Counted from the first letter of the stretch, positions 41,316 to 50,663 are shown. The stretch: DNA of 64,000 bases from Pelotomaculum isophthalicicum JI (GCF_029478095.1 NZ_JAKOAV010000019.1:1-64000), one strand, 5' to 3'. A program made the numbers and translations. The notes: generated by a model from the letters alone, not told the origin.

Positions 41316-42500
41316 ATGAAATTACAGTTTGCAATTTTTATTGGTGTTTTCATTGCGATCTACGGGACGGTTAATTATTATATCGGGCTGCGCGGATGGC
41401 AGGCTTTCGGCAGGCTGATTCCTGACGGTTACGGGAAAATATACTGGTTTTTATTCTTCTTACTGGCCTTTTCATATCTCGCCGGCAGGTTAGGCGAAAG
41501 GTATTTGCCCGCCGCAGTCTGCGACGGCTTTACCATCGCCGGTTCGTACTGGCTGGCCGCTATAAATTACTTGTTTTTTACTTTGATTGCAGTCGACCTG
41601 ATCCGTTTGGCTGACCGCTGGCTCGGCTTTTTGCCGGAGGGCCTGAAACAGCGTCCGGTAGCCGCCGGGCTGGCTGTTGTTTTACTGGTAGTAGGCATTG
41701 TTATTTACGGAGCATGGAATTCTAGGAACCCGCAGTTTCGTTATTATGATATTGATATTGCGAAGCCGGCAGGGAGTTTGAGCCAGTTGCATGTGATTAT
41801 GGTATCTGATATCCATCTGGGAAAGATCGTTAATAACGGCAGGCTCATGACACTGGTAAACATGATCAATAGTAAAAATCCTGATCTGGTTTTGCTTCCT
41901 GGAGATATCATCGACGAAAATATCGGCCCTTTTATCGAGCAAAAAATGCCTGACGTATTACGTATGTTAAAACCAAAGTACGGTACTTTTGCTGTGTTCG
42001 GCAATCACGAATATATCGGTGGACACGCTGAAGAAGCTTTTCACCACTTGCAGGAAGCCGGGATAACGGTGCTGCGCGATGATTATAAGAAGGTGGACGG
42101 GAGCTTTTATATCGTGGGGCGGGATGAAAGCAGCGGGGGACGCTACAATGGCAAGCGCCGCCAGGAGTTATCCGCGTTGATGGAGGGAGTGGATCACTCC
42201 CTGCCGGTAATTTTGTTGGACCACCAGCCGTCTCATTTAGAGGAAGGTCAGGAGCAGGGTGTGGATTTGCAGCTCTCGGGACATACTCACCACGGGCAGC
42301 TGTTTCCATTTAATCTAATCACCCAAAGAATATTCGAAGAGGACTGGGGGTACCTGCGTAAGGGTGACTTCCAGATTATTGTTTCGTGCGGCTTTGGCAC
42401 CTGGGGGCCGCCGATTCGCATAGGCAGCACGCCGGAGATAGTGGATATCACCATTCACTTCAACAATGTAAGTGAACAACCCATGTATTCTCTGCGATAA
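41316..42500 (+). CDS. Membrane metallophosphoesterase (YkuE-like)
   Basis: 394 residues after TTGGGGAG. Four N-terminal membrane helices (to about residue 135) precede a calcineurin-like phosphoesterase domain with all metal motifs: SDIHLGKIV, LLPGDIID, FGNHEYIG, LLDHQP and SGHTHHGQLFP. The catalytic domain should face outward, as in YkuE/YaeI-type enzymes that may act on lipid or teichoic substrates. It is probably co-transcribed with the two-component genes upstream. Confidence 0.9.
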   Translation: MKLQFAIFIGVFIAIYGTVNYYIGLRGWQAFGRLIPDGYGKIYWFLFFLLAFSYLAGRLGERYLPAAVCDGFTIAGSYWLAAINYLFFTLIAVDLIRLADRWLGFLPEGLKQRPVAAGLAVVLLVVGIVIYGAWNSRNPQFRYYDIDIAKPAGSLSQLHVIMVSDIHLGKIVNNGRLMTLVNMINSKNPDLVLLPGDIIDENIGPFIEQKMPDVLRMLKPKYGTFAVFGNHEYIGGHAEEAFHHLQEAGITVLRDDYKKVDGSFYIVGRDESSGGRYNGKRRQELSALMEGVDHSLPVILLDHQPSHLEEGQEQGVDLQLSGHTHHGQLFPFNLITQRIFEEDWGYLRKGDFQIIVSCGFGTWGPPIRIGSTPEIVDITIHFNNVSEQPMYSLR

Positions 42501-42608
42501 GAAATATATACCGCCAACTTGTGAAGGACTATAACGTAAAATATCGAAGTATTGAGATAAACACGGCCACCTGTAAGCGTGGTTGTACTGAAAGGAGTAT
42601 TTACAGCT

Positions 42609-43577
42609 ATGGCATTTAACGAAGAACCAACGGTAGCTAATGAGTCAGTCGGGGACGCAAAAGGCAAGGCTGACATATTGAATAATGAGGCCGGTTTGCT
42701 GGCGCAGCGCGGAGAATTCGAGCGCGCTGTCGCACTATTGGAAGAATCCCTGGCAATTAGAGAGTCAATAGGAGACGCGAAAGGCAAGGCGGCCACGTTG
42801 GGTAATATAGCCTGGTTGCTTGAAAAACGCGGCGAAGACGAGCGCGCTATCGCGCTATTGGAGGAGTCACTTGCGATCGAGGAGTCAATCGGGGATGTAA
42901 AAGGCAAGGCGGTGACGCTGAATAATATAGCCTGGTTGCATGAGAAACGCGGCGAATCCGAGCGCGCTATCGCATTATTGGAAGAGTCCCTTACAATCGA
43001 GGAGTCAATCGGAGACGAAAAAAGCAAGGCTGACACGTTGAATAATCTAGCCGGGCTACTGTCGCAGCGCGGAGAAAAGGAGCGCGCCATCGCACTATTG
43101 GAAGAGTCCATTACGATTGAGGAGTCAATCGGGGACGCTGAAGGCAAGGCTGACACGTTGAATAATCTGGCCGGGCTGCTGGCTCAGCGGGGTGAATTTG
43201 AGCGCGCTATCGCACTATTAGAAGAATCCCTGACGATCGAGGAGTCAATCGGGGACACTATAGGCAAGTTAACCACATTGAATAATTTGGCCGGGCTGCT
43301 GGATCAGCGGGGAGAATTTGAGCGTGCTGTGGCACTGTTAAAAGAAACCCTGGCTATCAGGGAATCAATTGGGGACGTTAAAGGCAAAGCGGCTACGCTG
43401 CACGCAATTGCAGTAATTTTAATGACAAACAGAGATGGAGAAGAAGCTATTAAATTATGGTCCCAATCACTAAAAATTTGTGAGGAGATTGGGGATAACC
43501 AATTAAAACAGGACATATTGAGTGTTATGAGGCAGATAATAGAAGTATCAAGTATGTCGGAAGAAGATTATATTTAG
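42609..43577 (+). CDS. Tetratricopeptide-repeat protein with near-identical 40-residue repeats
   Basis: 322 residues from the ATG at 42609 (AAAGGAG site 12 nt upstream); a GTG at 42579 is an alternative. It consists of seven 40-residue TPR units of the form ESIGDAKGKADTLNNLAGLL..RGEFERAIALLEESL, plus a short degenerate end. The DNA repeats with a 120-bp period from about 42650 to 43490. Such TPRs (Fis1/NB-ARC-associated kind) are scaffolds for protein contacts. High identity between units shows recent expansion or gene conversion, so copy number probably varies. The stop overlaps the convergent iron-sulfur gene by 4 nt. Confidence 0.9.
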   Translation: MAFNEEPTVANESVGDAKGKADILNNEAGLLAQRGEFERAVALLEESLAIRESIGDAKGKAATLGNIAWLLEKRGEDERAIALLEESLAIEESIGDVKGKAVTLNNIAWLHEKRGESERAIALLEESLTIEESIGDEKSKADTLNNLAGLLSQRGEKERAIALLEESITIEESIGDAEGKADTLNNLAGLLAQRGEFERAIALLEESLTIEESIGDTIGKLTTLNNLAGLLDQRGEFERAVALLKETLAIRESIGDVKGKAATLHAIAVILMTNRDGEEAIKLWSQSLKICEEIGDNQLKQDILSVMRQIIEVSSMSEEDYI

Positions 43578-44689
43578 ATTTTGCCCTTTTCCCTGGCGAT
43601 GCGGGTAAATAGCTCCGTTTTATTCCTGGGGGGGACGTGTAAAACCGGCCTGCGGGACATGGTCAGCGCGCCGCTTGGACAGGCGGAGGCGCAAGCGCCG
43701 CAGCCAAGACAGATTTCTTTATTAACTACCGGCACTTCACCCTCGTTGCCGTCATCGCGCATGGTAATGGCTTTAATCTGGCATTTATCGGCGCAGGTGC
43801 CGCACGCGGGGCAGCTATCCCGGTCCAGAGCCGGGATAAAATTACTGGGGTGCGCGAACGATTTTCCATACTTCCTGACGGGACGCAGAGCCTCGCAGCA
43901 GCAGCCGCAGCAGTGGCAGAGGTAAGACGGCTGGTTTAGCACATTATCACATAGATGGACTAACCCCAGCTTTTCTGTTTGGTCAAGCACCCGCAGCAGT
44001 TCGTCCACAGTGGCCGGCTCAGCCATACCCCGGCGCACAAGCCAGTTTGCAGTGTCACCCATGGTGGTGCACGTCTCCATAGGCGCGCCGGCGTTACAAG
44101 TCCTGTCGAGATGGCTTGCCTTGTGGCGGCATGTACACAAGGACAGCGCTCCGCCGCCGGACTGGCGGATGATTTCAGAAGCCTTTTCGTAGCTTAAAAC
44201 CTCTGTTTCCACTATAGCCGGTATCAGATTTTCGTATACCAGAGTCCTCATCAACTTGGTGGCGGCGCCGGTGAACTCTTTCCCCACTTCAGGCCTTCGA
44301 AAATAGTTTTCGAACAGTTCCGCCAGTTCCTTCATATTTATCTCGTCTCTCACCCGCATGAAGGTAAACTCAAAAAATCCTACCACCATCGGGGTTAGCA
44401 TATAGTAGGTGCCTCTCTTCATGGGCAGTTCCTGCACAAGCCCCTTTTCTGACATACTGACCAGTGTTTTTTTTAGCGTTTCTTCTTCCATTCCGGTGAT
44501 GCGGGCTATCTTATCCAGCCTTATGGGAACCATGGGGAATTTACTGCCCACCATGGCTTCGCCCTCGGTGTATAGGCGGTGGAGAATTTCCATCAATATC
44601 TCGTTTACGGGCGCTCCCACCGGATTCTTATTCAAACGTTCGGCCAGCGCCAGGTAAACCTCTTCTTTGGCATTTACAATATGTCCCAT
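43574..44689 (-). CDS. Iron-sulfur protein with HTH and dicluster ferredoxin domain
   Basis: 371 residues. The N-terminus resembles a winged helix (RLDKIARITGMEEETLKKTL...KGLVQEL). The middle has Cys-rich motifs SLCTCRHKASH and CHCCGCCCEA. The C-terminus has two 4Fe-4S motifs, CPACGTCADKCQ and CLGCGACASACPSG. Relatives are common in syntrophs, sulfate reducers and acetogens, where they appear with heterodisulfide-reductase-like or oxidoreductase genes. The exact role is unknown. The gene is transcribed against the TPR gene, with overlapping stops. Confidence 0.82.
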   Translation of the reverse strand: MGHIVNAKEEVYLALAERLNKNPVGAPVNEILMEILHRLYTEGEAMVGSKFPMVPIRLDKIARITGMEEETLKKTLVSMSEKGLVQELPMKRGTYYMLTPMVVGFFEFTFMRVRDEINMKELAELFENYFRRPEVGKEFTGAATKLMRTLVYENLIPAIVETEVLSYEKASEIIRQSGGGALSLCTCRHKASHLDRTCNAGAPMETCTTMGDTANWLVRRGMAEPATVDELLRVLDQTEKLGLVHLCDNVLNQPSYLCHCCGCCCEALRPVRKYGKSFAHPSNFIPALDRDSCPACGTCADKCQIKAITMRDDGNEGEVPVVNKEICLGCGACASACPSGALTMSRRPVLHVPPRNKTELFTRIAREKGKI

Positions 44690-44865
44690 CAGGATTTCCC
44701 CCTTGAAAAGTTAATTAACAATTCTCTTTCAATTTTGATAATCCTCCGGAGCACGATTAAAAAGAGATTAAATTATAATGAATATAATCATTTCCATTAT
44801 AGATTAATTTTACTAAATCTCAAGAAATTACTGCACAAATAAATAACGGAAAAAATTAACCCCCC

Positions 44866-44882
44866 CTAAAAAAATTTTTTAG
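44866..44882. other. AT palindrome upstream of the iron-sulfur gene
   Basis: CTAAAAAAATTTTTTAG is a perfect palindrome around a central A in the 266-nt divergent region 44690-44955. A second palindrome, GGTTGGCCAACC, lies at 44911-44922. The pair could be regulator sites or a terminator-like element. No promoter with two clear boxes was found. Confidence 0.4.
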
Positions 44883-44955
44883 AGCGTATTTAATAAATAA
44901 GAAGAAGCTTGGTTGGCCAACCACTTTTGAAAGCTGTATCAACTTGGTGTGAAAA

Positions 44956-45186
44956 TTGAAAAATAGTGAATGTTCAGATTGCCTGATGAAAGACCTGCAA
45001 AAGCTTCACCGGCTGTTGGAAAGGAAAGTCGTTGAAAAAATGCCGGAAGAAGCGCGTGAACCGCTGCTCGAAGCGAAAAAACAGATGCGCCTGGCTTTAC
45101 GGGGTTTTTTAAAGCAAGCGCTTAGGGAAGCGGAAGCATGCATCGAAAAACATCCAGTCAAGTCGCGCGGTATTAAATTAGAATAA
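44956..45186 (+). CDS. Small helical hypothetical protein
   Basis: 76 residues from a TTG at 44956, or 66 from an ATG at 44986. It is entirely helical and highly charged (LQKLHRLLERKVVEKMPEEAREPLLE, then AKKQMRLALRGFLKQALRE), with two or three Cys at the start and one near the end. It lies 25 nt before the next gene, with which it likely forms an operon. No family recognised. Confidence 0.6.
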   Translation: MKNSECSDCLMKDLQKLHRLLERKVVEKMPEEAREPLLEAKKQMRLALRGFLKQALREAEACIEKHPVKSRGIKLE

Positions 45187-45211
45187 GTTGGGGCTTGGGG
45201 GTGGTCTGAAA

Positions 45212-45823
45212 ATGATGCTTGAAGCAAGCGGGATGGCAAATAGCAGGAAACTAAACAATTATCTGCCGGAATATGATTTTGCCGAAAAACATAAAATTGT
45301 TGTTAAGTCGTCACCGGAAAAGATATTTGAGGCTATTCAGAATTTAGATATGGGCAAATCAAAAATTATCAAGAACCTTATTAAGATACGCGGTATTTAT
45401 AGCCTTTTAAATCCACGTGAAAAATCGGTATACCAGTCACCGATAAAACTTACGATCGAAGAAATGACCAGGAAGTCAGGTTTTATTTCTCTTGAAGATG
45501 TTAGCAATCAGGAAATGGTGATGGGATTTATAGGCAAGTTTTGGCAGCCGACCAGCGGTATAGTCCAATTATCGGGAGCGAATGATTTTATTCATTTTAA
45601 CCAAACAGGTTACTGTAAAGCTGCCTGGAATTTTTATTTACAACAAAACACCGGCGATACGGTAACATTATCAACGGAAACAAGGGTCTTATGCCTTGGT
45701 TGCCGGGCAAAATTTTTGTTCCGTATTTACTGGTTGGTTATAAGGCCTTTTAGTGGCTGGATACGGCTTGAAATGTTAAAGATGACAAAAGAACTGGCAG
45801 AAGGGAAAAACGGAAAAGATTGA
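45212..45823 (+). CDS. SRPBCC-like hypothetical protein
   Basis: 203 residues from the ATG at 45212 with GGGGGTGG upstream. The sequence KIVVKSSPEKIFEAIQNLDMGKS, the strand FISLEDVSNQEMVMGFIGKFW and the end RIYWLVIRPFSGWIRLEMLKM have the strand-helix rhythm of the START/SRPBCC ligand-binding fold, which often begins with a sentence like this. The ligand is unknown. It is probably coupled to the small helical gene upstream. Confidence 0.65.
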   Translation: MMLEASGMANSRKLNNYLPEYDFAEKHKIVVKSSPEKIFEAIQNLDMGKSKIIKNLIKIRGIYSLLNPREKSVYQSPIKLTIEEMTRKSGFISLEDVSNQEMVMGFIGKFWQPTSGIVQLSGANDFIHFNQTGYCKAAWNFYLQQNTGDTVTLSTETRVLCLGCRAKFLFRIYWLVIRPFSGWIRLEMLKMTKELAEGKNGKD

Positions 45824-45883
45824 TGAACCTTTATTTCATATCTAACGTCTAAAAGGTAAAGTTAATATGAAAGAGGTTTGAAT

Positions 45884-48286
45884 ATGAAAAAATTTGTTTT
45901 TTTAATTGTGGCTTTGGCCTTGGCAGTAATCTTTATCCCCTGGCTTCAGCCAAAAGGCAGCGCCATGGATCAGCATCAGGCAACTTTTTTAGTTAACCAA
46001 AAAACTTATATCAACGACGGCCAAACGATTGCCACGGATGTGTCGCCATTTGTCCGGGATGGCCGCGTATACGTTCCGGTGCGGTACCTCGGCCGTGCTT
46101 TGGGTATTTCAAATGATAATATCACCTGGGACGGTATGTCGCAGACAGTCACTTTTGACACGGATGCCGCGGCGATCCGGTTGACCGTGGGCAGTAATTT
46201 GCTGTATGTGGGTGAACAGGAGCGCTCGATGGATGTCGCTCCTCTGGTCGTGTCCGACCGGGTGTTTATACCGGCCCGCTGGCTGGCTGAAGCTTTGAAA
46301 TATGAAGTAGAGTGGGATGAAGCAACTCAGGCTGTTTTGATCGGACCTCCCGGCAACTTGCCCGGACCACCGCCAGAAGCCGCAGACCTCCCGGTAGTGG
46401 GTACATATGACAACTTGAAAAGCCTTCTGGCAAATTTGCAGACCCAGGCTAGCAATGACAGAAGAGTGATGGTGGGTGCTCCTGCGGGAACGGGAGCGAT
46501 GAAGCAAGAATCAGCAAAGTCAGCGGTTACGAACAACCAGTCAGTCGCCGCGAATGATGCCGACTATTCCAAGACGAATGTCCAGGTAGAAGGTGTTGAC
46601 GAGGCGGATATAGTTAAAACTGACGGCAGTTATATTTATTTGGTTAAGGGGCAGCGTGTCATAATAGCGCTTGCTTACCCCGCCGGTGATATGAAAATAA
46701 TCAGCACCCTGGATTTTACTGATAAAAACTTTGCTCCGAATGAAATGTACGTGGATGACAAGTACTTGATTGTAATCGGTCAAACCTACAGGTACCGGGA
46801 GAATCCTCCAGGGATCATGCCGATGAATGAAACGAGTAAGAAAATCAGTTCGCTTATATACCCGCCGCCCTACCAGCGTGACACGGTGAAAGCAATTATT
46901 TATGACATCGGCGATAAGTCGGCTGTTAAACAGGTGCGCGAGTTGGAACTGGACGGAAGATACGTTTCTTCACGGAAAATAGGCGAAGCGTTTTACCTGC
47001 TGGCTAACAGGAGTATTTATTATTATTCCCAAAAGGAGATAGAGGATCCCAAACCTTTCTACCGTGATACGGCTGCGGGCGATGCCTATGTAGACATAGA
47101 TTATTCATGCATTAAATGCTTTCCCGGCTTCATGGAACCAAATTACCTGATTGTCGCGGGTATAAATTTAGACAGGCCGGATGAAAAAGCAGACGTTAAC
47201 ACTTACCTTGGTTCCGGTGAAAATATCTATGCTTCCATGAAAAACCTGTATGTCGCGGTAACGAGTTACCAGTATAGAATATTGGAAGATAGTAAGACCG
47301 GGCTGCTGCCTGAACCCGGGTATGTTGACAGCAATAAAACCAAGGTTTATAAGTTTGCCTTGAATGACGGAAAATTGTCTTACACGGCCGGCGGCGAAGT
47401 GCCGGGAACCATTCTGAACCAGTTTTCCATGGATGAGTATAACGATTACTTCCGTATCGCCACTACCAGTGGAGACATATGGCGCACCGGCGAATATACT
47501 TCGAAGAATAATGTATACGTCCTGGATAGCGGGCTGAATGTATCCGGGAAGTTGGAGGATATCGCGCCGGGTGAAAGAATTTATTCTGTGCGTTTCGTGG
47601 GAGACCGCGGGTACATGGTAACATTCAAGACGGTTGACCCCTTCTTCGTGATCGACTTAAAAGAGCCGGGCCGGCCTCAAATACTTGGCGCTTTGAAAAT
47701 ACCGGGCTATAGCGATTACCTGCACCCCTATGACGAAAATCATATCATCGGCTTCGGGAAAGACACAATTGAGCTTGGGCAAAAGGGCGGTAATAACGGC
47801 GGAACGAATAGCATGGCTTATTACACGGGTATGAAAATGGCCATCTTTGATGTGACGGACGTAAGCAACCCGGTGGAAATGTACAAAGAGAAGATCGGCG
47901 ACCGGGGCACTGATTCCGAATTGCTGCGCAACCATAAAGCCTTGCTGTTCTCCAAAGATAAGAATTTACTGGCCTTCCCTGTCAGCTTAATGGAGGTAAA
48001 GGGCAGTGAAGTGCAGGATTCCGGCTTCCCCGCGTATGGCCAGTTTGTTTATCAGGGCGCTTATGTCTATAACATAGACCTTGCCAGTGGTTTCACTCTG
48101 AAAGGACGGATTTCTCACCTTTCGGACGAGGACTACAAGAAGGCGGGCAACTACTGGTATGACAGCGACAAAAACGTCGATAGAATTATCTATATCAATG
48201 ATGTACTGTATACATTGTCAGGAAAATATATCAAAGCCAACAGTTTAAACGACCTCGCGGAAATAGGGACACTGGAAATCAAATAG
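45884..48286 (+). CDS. Secreted protein with copper-amine-oxidase-like stalk and beta-propeller
   Basis: 800 residues from the ATG at 45884 (AAAGAGG upstream). A signal peptide (about 1-30) precedes two copper-amine-oxidase N-terminal-like repeats (VPVRYLGRALGISNDNITW and IPARWLAEALKYEVEWDEATQ, about 40-155), a common stalk of Clostridia surface proteins. A linker and a large beta-propeller of the DUF2874/COG4880 kind follow (VDEADIVKTDGSYIYLVKG, YGQFVYQGAYVYNIDL). It should be extracellular. A decayed copy of its last codons sits 900 nt downstream, past the transposase. Confidence 0.85.
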   Translation: MKKFVFLIVALALAVIFIPWLQPKGSAMDQHQATFLVNQKTYINDGQTIATDVSPFVRDGRVYVPVRYLGRALGISNDNITWDGMSQTVTFDTDAAAIRLTVGSNLLYVGEQERSMDVAPLVVSDRVFIPARWLAEALKYEVEWDEATQAVLIGPPGNLPGPPPEAADLPVVGTYDNLKSLLANLQTQASNDRRVMVGAPAGTGAMKQESAKSAVTNNQSVAANDADYSKTNVQVEGVDEADIVKTDGSYIYLVKGQRVIIALAYPAGDMKIISTLDFTDKNFAPNEMYVDDKYLIVIGQTYRYRENPPGIMPMNETSKKISSLIYPPPYQRDTVKAIIYDIGDKSAVKQVRELELDGRYVSSRKIGEAFYLLANRSIYYYSQKEIEDPKPFYRDTAAGDAYVDIDYSCIKCFPGFMEPNYLIVAGINLDRPDEKADVNTYLGSGENIYASMKNLYVAVTSYQYRILEDSKTGLLPEPGYVDSNKTKVYKFALNDGKLSYTAGGEVPGTILNQFSMDEYNDYFRIATTSGDIWRTGEYTSKNNVYVLDSGLNVSGKLEDIAPGERIYSVRFVGDRGYMVTFKTVDPFFVIDLKEPGRPQILGALKIPGYSDYLHPYDENHIIGFGKDTIELGQKGGNNGGTNSMAYYTGMKMAIFDVTDVSNPVEMYKEKIGDRGTDSELLRNHKALLFSKDKNLLAFPVSLMEVKGSEVQDSGFPAYGQFVYQGAYVYNIDLASGFTLKGRISHLSDEDYKKAGNYWYDSDKNVDRIIYINDVLYTLSGKYIKANSLNDLAEIGTLEIK

Positions 48287-48300
48287 AAACAACAGCAGGG

Positions 48301-49180
48301 GAAGCAAAGGGACGTTCTTTTTGCTTCCTTTGCAATTATTTGGTATAATAAAAGAAAATTAGAAAGAGCGAATAGAAATGGCGAGACAAGCAAGGGAACG
48401 ATGTGAGAGTCGAGTTTACCACATCGTAATGAGAGGAATCAACCGGCAAGACATCTTCTGCGACGAAGATGATTATCAACGTTTTTTGATAACTATTGAA
48501 CGTGTTAAAACTGACAAGTTTGAGGTGTATGGATATTGCCTGATGAGTAATCATGTCCATCTGCTCATTCATGAGAAAAGTGAAGAGATTCCTCAAATTA
48601 TGAAACGGATCGGCACCAGTTATGCTTGGTGGTATAACCTGAAATACCAAAGAACCGGCCACGTATTCCAGGGGCGCTATGCAAGCGAATGCGTTGAAGA
48701 TGATGGATACTTATTGACAGTTATCAGATATATTCATAACAACCCGGTGAAAGCAGGGATGGTAAGAAAACCGGAAGACTATTGCTGGAGCAGCATCCAG
48801 GCATATTATGGCAGGCATGAAAATCCGATTTGTCTAACCGATGTCGGCTTCATTTTGGGGATATTTGCCGAAGAGAGGGCTGAGGCGATACGTAGGTTTC
48901 GAGAGCATATGAAAATAGAAGCCCAGGAAACATGTCTTGATGATAAAATCAAACAAAGGAAAACAGATAGTGAAGTAAAAGCAGAGATTGAATCTATGCT
49001 GAATGGGGAATCTGTAATGATATTGCGAACCATTGAGAAGCGGAAACGTAATGAGATATTAAGGCGAATCAAGGTTGTTGAAGGAGCAACGCAACGGCAA
49101 ATTGCACGGGTGACTGGATTGAATCAAAGCATAGTCTTTAAGGCTTGAAAAAGGAAGCAAAAAGAACGTCCCCTTGCTTC
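48301..49180 (+). mobile_element. Intact REP-associated (Y1) transposase element
   Basis: The left end GAAGCAAAGGGACGTTCTTT (48301-48320) with TTGCTTCC following, and the right end GGAAGCAAAAAGAACGTCCC (49152-49171) with CTTGCTTC following, are inverted copies of about 30 bp with one mismatch. Each is itself an imperfect palindrome (GAAGCAAA...TTTGCTTC) and can form a hairpin, as expected for a single-strand Y1 transposase. Related ends occur at 1987, 2286, 10287, 12331 and 58780. Confidence 0.75.
48378..49148 (+). CDS. REP-associated tyrosine transposase (Y1_Tnp)
   Basis: 256 residues; ATG at 48378 with a GAAAGAG site. N-terminal Y1 domain: RVYHIVMRGINRQDIF, the metal-binding MSNHVHLLI (HxH), and the tyrosine region RTGHVFQGRYASECVEDDGYLL. 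The C-terminus is an HTH-like domain (RQIARVTGLNQSIVFKA). Y1 transposases of the RAYT group mobilise or maintain hairpin repeats by single-strand cleavage. The frame is intact, unlike the copy at 2.0-2.3 kb. A TATAAT box lies at about 48343. Confidence 0.9.
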   Translation: MARQARERCESRVYHIVMRGINRQDIFCDEDDYQRFLITIERVKTDKFEVYGYCLMSNHVHLLIHEKSEEIPQIMKRIGTSYAWWYNLKYQRTGHVFQGRYASECVEDDGYLLTVIRYIHNNPVKAGMVRKPEDYCWSSIQAYYGRHENPICLTDVGFILGIFAEERAEAIRRFREHMKIEAQETCLDDKIKQRKTDSEVKAEIESMLNGESVMILRTIEKRKRNEILRRIKVVEGATQRQIARVTGLNQSIVFKA

Positions 49181-49182
49181 TC

Positions 49183-49267
49183 CGGTACTTCCACCGTTAT
49201 CAGGAAAATATATTAAAGCAAGTAGTTAAGACAGCCTCGCGGAAATAGGGCTGCTGAAAATTAAATA
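49183..49267 (+). pseudogene. Decayed 3' end of a second beta-propeller gene
   Basis: The last 23 codons of the beta-propeller gene (LSGKYIKANSLNDLAEIGTL, then EIK and stop) recur here as LSGKYIKASS, a stop, DSLAEIGLLKIK and stop. They align codon by codon, about three quarters identical, starting just after the right end of the transposable element. This shows an old tandem paralogue of which only the tail survives. Confidence 0.75.
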
Positions 49268-49274
49268 GTTAAAT

Positions 49275-49299
49275 AATCAGCAGGATTTTTCCTGATTTT
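49275..49299 (+). terminator. Terminator between the element and the cobalamin leader
   Basis: AATCAGCAGG (49275-49284), an ATTTTT loop, CCTGATT (49291-49297), then TT. Confidence 0.5.
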
Positions 49300-49330
49300 G
49301 AAGAATACTAGTAAAATAATTCAATAATAT

Positions 49331-49474
49331 AAAACAGGTTAAGAGAAGTTGGTGAAAATCCAACGCGGTCGCGCCACTGTAAGGTCAAGTTGTCTGCTAT
49401 GTAATCCACTGGGCTTAAGAGCCTGGGAAGGAAGCAGGCGGCGATGAAGCTGAGCCAGGAGAACTTCCTGTTTT
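49331..49474 (+). promoter_or_regulatory. Cobalamin riboswitch
   Basis: P1 is AAAACAGG (49331-49338) with CCTGTTTT (49467-49474). Inside are GGTGAAAATCC then the GCCACTGTAA box (about 49373-49382), the GGGAAGGAAGCAGGCGGCGATGAA region, and the B12 box GAGCCAGGAGAACTTCC (about 49452-49468). These are the conserved blocks of the adenosylcobalamin riboswitch. A terminator follows (49535), so high cobalamin should stop transcription of the cbi operon. Confidence 0.92.
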
Positions 49475-49534
49475 AGCCGCACCACTGCGCCACGCGAGAT
49501 GGAGAGGTGAGGTAATAGTGTTTATTGTTCATTG

Positions 49535-49567
49535 AACCCTGGCTATTTTGCGTGGCCGGGGTTTTTA
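49535..49567 (+). terminator. Riboswitch expression-platform terminator
   Basis: AACCCTGGCT (49535-49544) with GGCCGGGGTT (49554-49563), then TTTT, about 45 nt before cbiM. Confidence 0.75.
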
Positions 49568-49611
49568 TATCTGTTTATCTGTTTGTTGACATTGATGAAG
49601 GAGGTTAGTTC

Positions 49612-50379
49612 ATGGACCTGAAAAAGAACATTTTTCTTGTTTTGCTCCTGAACGCCATTTTGTGGCAATACCCTGGTGAAGCGTATGCCATGCATATAAT
49701 GGAAGGTTTTCTCCCGGTTGGTTGGTGCCTTTTTTGGTCATTATTGACCCTGCCTTTTATTATTGCCGGCTTTCTTTCTATAAGAAAATCAATTAAAGAC
49801 CACCCTGAAACAAAGATGCTGTTAGGCCTCGCCGGGGCTTTCGCTTTTGTCCTGTCAGCTTTAAAAATTCCTTCAGTTACAGGGAGTTGCTCTCATCCTA
49901 CGGGAGTGGGGCTGGGGGCCGTGCTTTTCGGACCGGCGGCGATGAGCGTTCTCGGCTGCATTGTGCTGATATTTCAATCTGTCCTGTTGGCCCACGGGGG
50001 TCTCAGCACTTTAGGGGCCAATACTTTTTCCATGGCTGTTGTCGGACCTTATGTGGCGTACGGAGTGTTTAAGCTTTGCCGGAGGTCGGGGGCGCCGCTG
50101 GGATTTTGCGTATTTCTGGCCGCCGCGTTGGGAGATCTGCTCACCTATGTTGTCACCTCTCTGCAACTGGCGCTGGCTTTTCCGGCAGAAGCAGGGGGAG
50201 TCGCGGGAGCATTTGAAAAGTTCGTGGGGATTTTTGCCCTCACCCAGGTTCCACTTGCTGTCAGCGAAGGGCTGTTGACAGTGGTTGTTTTCAACCTCCT
50301 GCTCGTGCATAACAAGCGAGAGCTTCAGGAATTGGCCGTCTTTCCGGGCAACATTTCCTCCAGTGAGGTGAAATTATAA
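49612..50379 (+). CDS. cbiM: Cobalt ECF transporter S component CbiM
   Basis: 255 residues after GAAGGAGG. A signal sequence to about residue 26 is followed by the invariant start of mature Cbi[17 protein letters not shown], whose His/Met/N-terminus bind Co2+. Five or six further helices follow, with the signature [15 protein letters not shown]. It delivers cobalt for the corrin genes downstream. The stop overlaps the cbiN start by one base (TAATG). Confidence 0.96.
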   Translation: MDLKKNIFLVLLLNAILWQYPGEAYAMHIMEGFLPVGWCLFWSLLTLPFIIAGFLSIRKSIKDHPETKMLLGLAGAFAFVLSALKIPSVTGSCSHPTGVGLGAVLFGPAAMSVLGCIVLIFQSVLLAHGGLSTLGANTFSMAVVGPYVAYGVFKLCRRSGAPLGFCVFLAAALGDLLTYVVTSLQLALAFPAEAGGVAGAFEKFVGIFALTQVPLAVSEGLLTVVVFNLLLVHNKRELQELAVFPGNISSSEVKL

Positions 50380-50663
50380 TGGCTTATAGAGTTAAAAACA
50401 TTGTTTTGATTGTCTTTGTGCTTGTTTTGGCGGTGCTTCCCTTGCTGTTTATACACGGGCGGGAGTTTAGCGGGGCTGACGGTCAGGCTGAGCAGGTAAT
50501 AGCCGAGACAAACCCGGATTATCAGCCATGGCTTTCTTCAATTTGGGAGCCGCCCAGCAGTGAAGTGGAAAGTTTTCTTTTTACCGTGCAGGGAGCCGTC
50601 GGCGCTTGCTTTATCGGTTATTATTTCGGATATATGAAAGGCAGGAAAGATGCTAAGAATTGA
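50379..50663 (+). CDS. cbiN: Cobalt transport protein CbiN
   Basis: 94 residues: two membrane helices (about 7-27 and 66-84) flanking an extracytoplasmic loop with PDYQPWLSSIWEPPSSEVES, the classic CbiN pattern. It helps CbiM load cobalt. The 3' end overlaps cbiQ by 14 nt. Confidence 0.93.
   Translation: MAYRVKNIVLIVFVLVLAVLPLLFIHGREFSGADGQAEQVIAETNPDYQPWLSSIWEPPSSEVESFLFTVQGAVGACFIGYYFGYMKGRKDAKN

Noticed and set aside
42455..43156. Long minus-strand frame with repeated SSPIDSSI-like units
   Set aside because: It is the mirror of the 120-bp TPR repeats on the plus strand; no ribosome site and a nonsensical repetitive composition.
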